DNA of 64,000 nucleotides from Thermomicrobiales bacterium. Lineage in GTDB: Bacteria; Chloroflexota; Chloroflexia; Thermomicrobiales; UBA6265. Positions 59,689 to 64,000 of this stretch are shown piece after piece. The stretch is from assembly GCA_023957115.1 (NCBI GenBank), contig JAMLHN010000011.1:1-64000 (forward strand), given 5' to 3'. The translations under genes and the position numbers were made by a program. The notes beneath the pieces were generated by a model. It did not search any database. It was not told the origin of the DNA and saw only the letters and a program-made list of their open reading frames with translations. Every line of letters begins with the position of its first letter. The stretch's first letter is position 1.

Positions 59689-61311
59689 CTAGACGAGGGA
59701 GATCTCGTAGAACCACGGTGACGAGCCCATCACCGGCGAGTACACATAGCCAATGACCTCCTCACGGTACGGGACAGCCTCGATCGGGCTGCTCAGATAG
59801 ACCTCGACCGCCTCGTCGATAACGATGTCCTGCACCTGGTTGTAGATCTCGATACGGGCCGCTTCATCGATGGTGGAGCGTCCCTCCTCCAGCAACGCAT
59901 CGACCTCCGGGTTGATGTAATGACTGGCGCCAGTCCAGGTACCGGCCGACGAGCTGTGGAACGACTGCCACAGGTAGTTGTCGGCATCCGGATAGTCCGA
60001 TCCAGAGTAGATCGGGAACATGGCCGGGGAGGTTTCCGGGTCGGCAAAGAGCGCCACCGCGTTTGCCCATTCCATACCGACCACATTGACGTTGATTCCA
60101 AGCTGGCTCAGTTGATCGGCCAGGATCAACCCGGTCTGGCGTTCTTCCTCCAGACCGGTGACATAGACGAAGTCGATATCGAAGCCGCCCGCCCATTCCT
60201 CAGACTTGGCCAGCTCTTCTTTCGCCTTCTCGATATCCATCTGGTAGAACGGCTCCTGCCGCGCGCCGGTCAGCGCAGGCGAGAGCGGCCCCGCGATGCG
60301 CGTGCCAAACCCGCCCATCACCTCGATCATCGCGTCATAGTCGAACGCCCACGAGATCGCACGGCGGACATTGATATCCGCGGTCGGCCCAACCTGATTG
60401 TTCAGCTTGATCGTGTAGGTGGTGATGCTTGGATCCATCGGCACGACCACACCAGCCTGATTGGACAACACGGTCTTGTCCTGCGGGGAGAGCCATTCCG
60501 CAAACTGGATGTCTCCACTCTGCAGCGCGATCCGCTTGGTGGACGACTCGACACTCACCTGGTGGATGAAGCCATCGACATGCGGCGACTCCCATCCCTT
60601 CCAATAGTCGGGATCGGCAGTGAACTCGTAAAGGTTGCCCGGCTCCCAACGGGTGATCGTGAACGGTCCGGAACCAGCCGAATTGCCGACCAGCCATGCC
60701 TGCCCCTGGTCGCCATCGACTTCGTTGGCCTGCACCTCGGCTGGATTGAGCACGAAGATCCAGGTCATCGCATGCAGGAACGGCGCGAACGGCGTGTTCA
60801 GGGTGAACTCGACCGTCTGATCGTCGACCGCCACCGCGTTCTCCGGCTCCAGAATGCCGTCGAACATCCAGGCCACGCCCTGATTGAGTCCGATCAGACG
60901 CTGGATCGAATAGACCACGGCATCGGCGTTGACTGGCGATCCATCCTTGAAGGTGGCATTTGGATCGAGGGTAAACGTCCAGACGGTAGCATCCTCACTG
61001 ACGGTATGCCCCGTGGCCAGCCACGGCACCAGCTCGGCACTCGCACCCATGTGCCGGTAGAGCGTATCGTAGAGATGCTTCTGGGACACGCTGATCGCGC
61101 CATCGTGTCCGACGCCCGGATCGATATTCGGGATATCGACCGCCGACGCGAAGATCGCGACCCCGCCCTCCTGCGCCGCAATCCGCGGGGCGATCTGAGT
61201 TCCCCCGATCGCCAGCGCGCCGGCCCCGGCCGCGGTGCCCTTGAGCAAACCTCGCCGGCTCGTGGAGCCGGTCAACTGATTTGCCAATCCGTTCTCTGGT
61301 GAACGCTTCAC
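59689..61311 (-). CDS. ABC transporter substrate-binding protein family 5 (DppA/OppA-like), Tat leader
   Basis: 540 aa from the GTG at 61311, with AGGAG 8 nt upstream; the frame extends to 61485 but lacks a better site. A Tat leader (TSRRGLLKGTAAGAGALAIG) is followed by the SBP_bac_5 domain (SQKHLYDTLYRHMGASAELV, WTFTLDPNATFKDGSPVNAD, GSGPFTITRWEPGNLYEFTA). The C-terminal domain includes PIYSGSDYPDADNYLWQSF. The ligand could be a peptide or, given the Hyu genes, a cyclic amide or modified amino acid. First gene of the transporter. Confidence 0.9.
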   Translation of the reverse strand: MKRSPENGLANQLTGSTSRRGLLKGTAAGAGALAIGGTQIAPRIAAQEGGVAIFASAVDIPNIDPGVGHDGAISVSQKHLYDTLYRHMGASAELVPWLATGHTVSEDATVWTFTLDPNATFKDGSPVNADAVVYSIQRLIGLNQGVAWMFDGILEPENAVAVDDQTVEFTLNTPFAPFLHAMTWIFVLNPAEVQANEVDGDQGQAWLVGNSAGSGPFTITRWEPGNLYEFTADPDYWKGWESPHVDGFIHQVSVESSTKRIALQSGDIQFAEWLSPQDKTVLSNQAGVVVPMDPSITTYTIKLNNQVGPTADINVRRAISWAFDYDAMIEVMGGFGTRIAGPLSPALTGARQEPFYQMDIEKAKEELAKSEEWAGGFDIDFVYVTGLEEERQTGLILADQLSQLGINVNVVGMEWANAVALFADPETSPAMFPIYSGSDYPDADNYLWQSFHSSSAGTWTGASHYINPEVDALLEEGRSTIDEAARIEIYNQVQDIVIDEAVEVYLSSPIEAVPYREEVIGYVYSPVMGSSPWFYEISLV

Positions 61312-61513
61312 GCTGAAATCTCCTGTCTCTTGCGCACCCATGCGCCGAATTCGGTCGGTGATCGCGACATGCGGAAAGCAACATTTAAGGAAGATTGCTG
61401 CGGAAATGCACCCGCTGAATCCCCGTGCTGGGCCGAACGAGTGGACGACGCTGGAATACTTCCTGCCGGTGAAGTCTAGCGTCAACTTTCTTCATCCTGC
61501 CATTGGGGAGTGA

Positions 61514-61745
61514 GGAGTTGGGATTTGGGAGTTCGGATCTGGGAGTTCGGTGGTCGGAGCTGGGACAGCATACCCCGCTCGTGGTGACCGAAGGATGCGC
61601 TCGAGCAACGAGAGATTCCGCCACTTCAGTCGGAACGACGATGTCGTCATCCCGACCAGGCCGCCGGACCGTCGCAGGACCCAGGGCTCAGGCCGCAGGA
61701 CCGTTTCGAACACGCCCGACATCCTCGCTCCCAGATCCCAACTCC
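61514..61745. repeat. Composite intergenic repeat (second copy) with 18-bp inverted ends
   Basis: GGAGTTGGGATTTGGGAG (61514-61531) faces CTCCCAGATCCCAACTCC (61728-61745), 17 of 18 complementary. The inside contains AGGACCCAGGGCTCAGGC, as at 34440. It lies between the divergent DppA-like and rnc genes (gap 61312-61783), which holds no other gene. Confidence 0.75.
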
Positions 61746-61783
61746 CCGCTCCCAACCCCGCTTCCCCCTACTATTCCCTCAAC

Positions 61784-62605
61784 ATGTCGACTGATGCAGC
61801 TACACCCACCAAGAAACCTCGCCGCCGATCGTCACGCAAAGCGCAGACGAATGTCACCCGCTTCCTGCGCGATATGGATATCCAGGCCAGGGATGTCGAG
61901 CTCTTTCGGACGGCGCTCACCCACCGCTCAGCGGCAGGCGAACGCTGGCGCAGTCCAGCCGACGGCCCCTCGGCAAGCTCCAATGAGCGCCTGGAGTTTT
62001 ACGGAGATGCCGTGCTGGGCGCGGTGGTGGCCGAATATCTCTATCACCGGTATCCAGACGCAACCGAAGGCACCCTCACCCGGCGACGCAGCGCCCTCGT
62101 CCGGGCCGAGCAGCTGACCGCCTGGGCGCGGGAGCTGAAACTCCAGAACTATCTCTATCTGGCCCAGAGCGAGCGGATTGCCGAAGGCGGCAAGGAGCGC
62201 CTGCTGGCCGCCGCGTTCGAAGCCATCGTCGGCGCGATGGTGATCGATCAGGGAGTTGACTTCGTCGTCCAGTTCATACGGCAGCTACTGGATCGGGACG
62301 CCGACCGCGTGGTGGCCGGCGTCAAATTCGCCAATCCCAAAGGCCAGCTTCAGGAGATGACCCAGAACCGCCATCAGAGCGCCCCCACCTACGAAATCAT
62401 CTCGCTGGAAGGTCCCGCGCACCAACGCACCTTCACGGTGGAAGTCCGATTCCTTGACATTCCGCTGGCCACCGGGGTCGGCGCGAGCAAGCGCGCCGCC
62501 GAGGAACAAGCGGCCGCCGAAGCGCTCAAACTGATTCGTGCCCAGGGTCCGGCAATGCTCGACCGTATGGTGTCCAGTCAGCCTCCCGAGAGCGTGGGAG
62601 AATAA
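61784..62605 (+). CDS. rnc: Ribonuclease III
   Basis: 273 aa. The RNase III signature reads NERLEFYGDAVLGAVVAEYL (usually NERLEFLGDAVL). ELFRTALTHRSA precedes it, and AAAFEAIVGAMVIDQG with the catalytic Glu/Asp follows. The C-terminal dsRNA-binding domain has NPKGQLQEMTQ, PTYEIISLEGPAHQRTFTVE and GASKRAAEEQAAAEAL. A 35-residue basic extension opens the protein. No Shine-Dalgarno site; TACTAT at 61769-61774 suggests a leaderless mRNA. prs starts 50 bp downstream. Confidence 0.95.
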   Translation: MSTDAATPTKKPRRRSSRKAQTNVTRFLRDMDIQARDVELFRTALTHRSAAGERWRSPADGPSASSNERLEFYGDAVLGAVVAEYLYHRYPDATEGTLTRRRSALVRAEQLTAWARELKLQNYLYLAQSERIAEGGKERLLAAAFEAIVGAMVIDQGVDFVVQFIRQLLDRDADRVVAGVKFANPKGQLQEMTQNRHQSAPTYEIISLEGPAHQRTFTVEVRFLDIPLATGVGASKRAAEEQAAAEALKLIRAQGPAMLDRMVSSQPPESVGE

Positions 62606-62655
62606 CCGCACGGCTCGCAGGGGGTCGCGAGCACACCACACGAGGGAATGACGGC

Positions 62656-63624
62656 GTGGCCAGACCGTACGACGAGATGACGATCTTCGGCGGAAACTCC
62701 AATTCCGCCCTGACCGACGCCATCTGCGCGTATCTGAGCCTGCCGCGCGGCCGGGCCGAAGTCTTCAAATTCAGCAACGACAACAGCTTCGTACGGATCG
62801 AAGAGAGCGTGCGCGACAACGATGTCTATGTCGTGCAATCCTTCGCCACCCCGGTCAATGACTCCATCATGGAGCTCCTGATCATGATCGATACCCTGCG
62901 CCGCGCCTCGGCCGGCCGGATCACCGCGGTCATCCCCTACTTTGGCTATGGCCGAACCGACAAGAAGGATCAGCCACGCGTCCCCATCACCGCCCGGCTG
63001 GTCGCCAAGCTCGTTGGCAATGCTGGCGCCGATCGCGTGCTCTCCGTCGACCTGCACGCCGGCCAGATTCAGGGATTCTTCGACATTCCGGTCGACGAGA
63101 TGACCGCCATGCCCCTGCTTGCCCGCCATTTCATGCGCATGAGACTGCCGAATCCGGTCGTGGTCTCTCCCGATCTCGGCAATACCAAACGAGCCCGCAA
63201 CTTCGCGGAGTTCCTGGATGCCCCACTGGCCATCATCGAAAAACGCCGTATCGGCAACAACGACAAATCGGAAGTGCTGAATCTCATCGGCTCGGTCGAA
63301 GGGTGTCAGGCGGTCCTGATCGATGACGAGATCGATACCGCCGGGTCCATCACCCAGGCCGCGCAGGTCTGCATCGACAACGGTGCAGCAGAGGTCTACG
63401 CCACCAGCACCCACGCCGTGCTCTCCGGACCGGCCATCCAACGCCTGCGCGATTCGGTCATCAAGGAAGTGGTCGTCACCGACACCATCGCCCACCCGCC
63501 CGGCGTCCTGGACAAACTGGTCACCATCTCCACCGCTCCTATCCTCGCCGAAACCATCCAGCGTATCCACGCCGGCGCCTCCGTCTCCGCCGCCTTCCGC
63601 TCCCCAGATTTATTGCCGGCGTAG
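62656..63624 (+). CDS. prs: Ribose-phosphate pyrophosphokinase (PRPP synthetase)
   Basis: 322 aa, GTG start with GAGGG about 10 nt upstream. It makes PRPP from ribose 5-phosphate and ATP for nucleotide, His and Trp synthesis. Visible motifs are FGGNSNSALTDAICAYLSLP, YVVQSFATPVNDSIMELLIM, VIPYFGYGRTDKKDQPRVPI (ATP loop), SVDLHAGQIQGFFDIPVD with catalytic His, VVSPDLGNTKRARNFAEFLD, and the PRPP loop VLIDDEIDTAGSITQAA. It uses YGRTDKKD where class I enzymes have YARQDRK, a variation seen in some lineages. Confidence 0.95.
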   Translation: MARPYDEMTIFGGNSNSALTDAICAYLSLPRGRAEVFKFSNDNSFVRIEESVRDNDVYVVQSFATPVNDSIMELLIMIDTLRRASAGRITAVIPYFGYGRTDKKDQPRVPITARLVAKLVGNAGADRVLSVDLHAGQIQGFFDIPVDEMTAMPLLARHFMRMRLPNPVVVSPDLGNTKRARNFAEFLDAPLAIIEKRRIGNNDKSEVLNLIGSVEGCQAVLIDDEIDTAGSITQAAQVCIDNGAAEVYATSTHAVLSGPAIQRLRDSVIKEVVVTDTIAHPPGVLDKLVTISTAPILAETIQRIHAGASVSAAFRSPDLLPA

Positions 63625-63676
63625 GCGCCCGGCAGGCATATCGCCCGGACACCGGTCGTTGTACATGAACCTATGT

Positions 63677-63737
63677 CCTATTGTTTACCAGGGTAAAGGG
63701 AAACCCCAGGGCCATAGTCGCCGGAGCAATCAATAGG
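63677..63737 (+). other. Possible structured RNA leader of unknown class
   Basis: CCTATTG (63677-63683) pairs with CAATAGG (63731-63737). Inside are TTTAC-CAGG-GTAAA and GGG-AAA-CCC, giving a plausible three-way junction. It lies in the otherwise gene-free 63625-63946 upstream of the final Tat-exported gene. I cannot match it to a known riboswitch. TACAAT at 63777 would place the promoter after it, which speaks against a leader role. Confidence 0.35.
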
Positions 63738-63946
63738 AGGGACCCGGGGACTGACGCGAGCGAGCATATCATCAGCTACAATGCATTCGTGCCAGTTGGC
63801 TTCCTCCGCTGGCCCCAGGTCCCCTCATACGCTCCCCTGTCCGGAACTTCTCACACCCACCCATCGTTGTTTCTTCATGGACCGAGGTAAGCGTCCCCTC
63901 CTTTGAGACGACGGCCACACGAGAAACACCGAATAGGAGGCCAACG

Positions 63947-64000
63947 ATGCTTACGCGCCGCACGCTGCTCACCTCTGCCTTGGCAGCATCCGCGCTGACG
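63947..64000 (+). CDS. Tat-exported protein, 5' end only
   Basis: The ATG at 63947 with AGGAGG 7 nt upstream opens MLTRRTLLTSALAASALT and runs off the window. The RR followed by a hydrophobic stretch is a twin-arginine leader. Nothing can be said about the mature protein. Confidence 0.75.
   Translation, partial: MLTRRTLLTSALAASALT

Noticed and set aside
63677..63737. Cyclic-di-GMP or cyclic-di-AMP riboswitch
   Set aside because: Some GGG/AAA/CCC words look alike, but the conserved core words of those classes are absent.

Overview
The window looks like one stretch of a high-GC bacterial chromosome, most plausibly an uncultured member of the Chloroflexota, class Thermomicrobia. This placement is an inference. 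It rests on many Tat (twin-arginine) leader peptides, exported proteins with Pro/Thr/Ser/Ala-rich linkers after the leader, F420-type oxidoreductases beside SDR enzymes, two CUT1 sugar ABC transporters, and many short intergenic repeats. No rRNA, tRNA, CRISPR array, prophage or intact transposase was seen.

Layout. 1-13.8 kb: an Ntn amide hydrolase, a metallophosphoesterase, a Tat-exported alpha/beta hydrolase, a MerR/TipAS regulator with its promoter, an AraC regulator, a cyclophilin-fold exported protein, a GH13 glucosidase followed by a relic of the same cyclophilin family, two SDRs, an F420-type nitroreductase, a cupin, an AbrB/PIN toxin-antitoxin pair, a methyltransferase and an LLM oxidoreductase. 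14-23.2 kb (minus strand): a large unknown toroid-like protein, a copper-chaperone-like HMA protein with a CsoR-type operator, a second cupin, and a LacI-controlled CUT1 sugar transporter with two binding proteins and no ATPase. 23.3-34.3 kb: an orphan HepT-like protein, a PLP enzyme, PaiB and TetR regulators, a cupin, an S9 peptidase, a GMC oxidoreductase, an Xre/RES toxin-antitoxin pair, an arginase-fold protein and a DCC protein. 34.5-41.1 kb: a complete CUT1 transporter including its ATPase, divergent from a mannonate-dehydratase-like enolase-superfamily enzyme. This is probably a sugar-acid uptake and catabolism unit.

41.2-49.3 kb is the least ordinary part. Two paralogous Tat-exported, extremely Cys-rich proteins, one split by a GT-repeat frameshift, flank a cyanophycin-synthetase-like ATP-grasp ligase whose Mur-ligase half has lost its P-loop. 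Next come a relic of another Tat-exported gene and an eight-bladed PQQ-type propeller protein. A 63-bp sequence and a promoter (TTGATC, 17 bp, TAGATT) occur twice in this block, which points to segmental duplication.

49.7-64 kb: a second enolase-superfamily enzyme; a guanidinium exporter preceded by what reads as a guanidine-II (mini-ykkC) riboswitch; an intact MNT nucleotidyltransferase with a dead HepT partner; an Asp/Glu/hydantoin racemase followed by HyuB and HyuA; a Dpp-type transporter without ATPases; and finally rnc, prs and the first codons of another Tat-exported protein.

Several families of intergenic repeats are scattered through the window, often placed directly 3' of stop codons. 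Starts were re-chosen from Shine-Dalgarno spacing. All functions are inferred by family recognition from the sequence alone.
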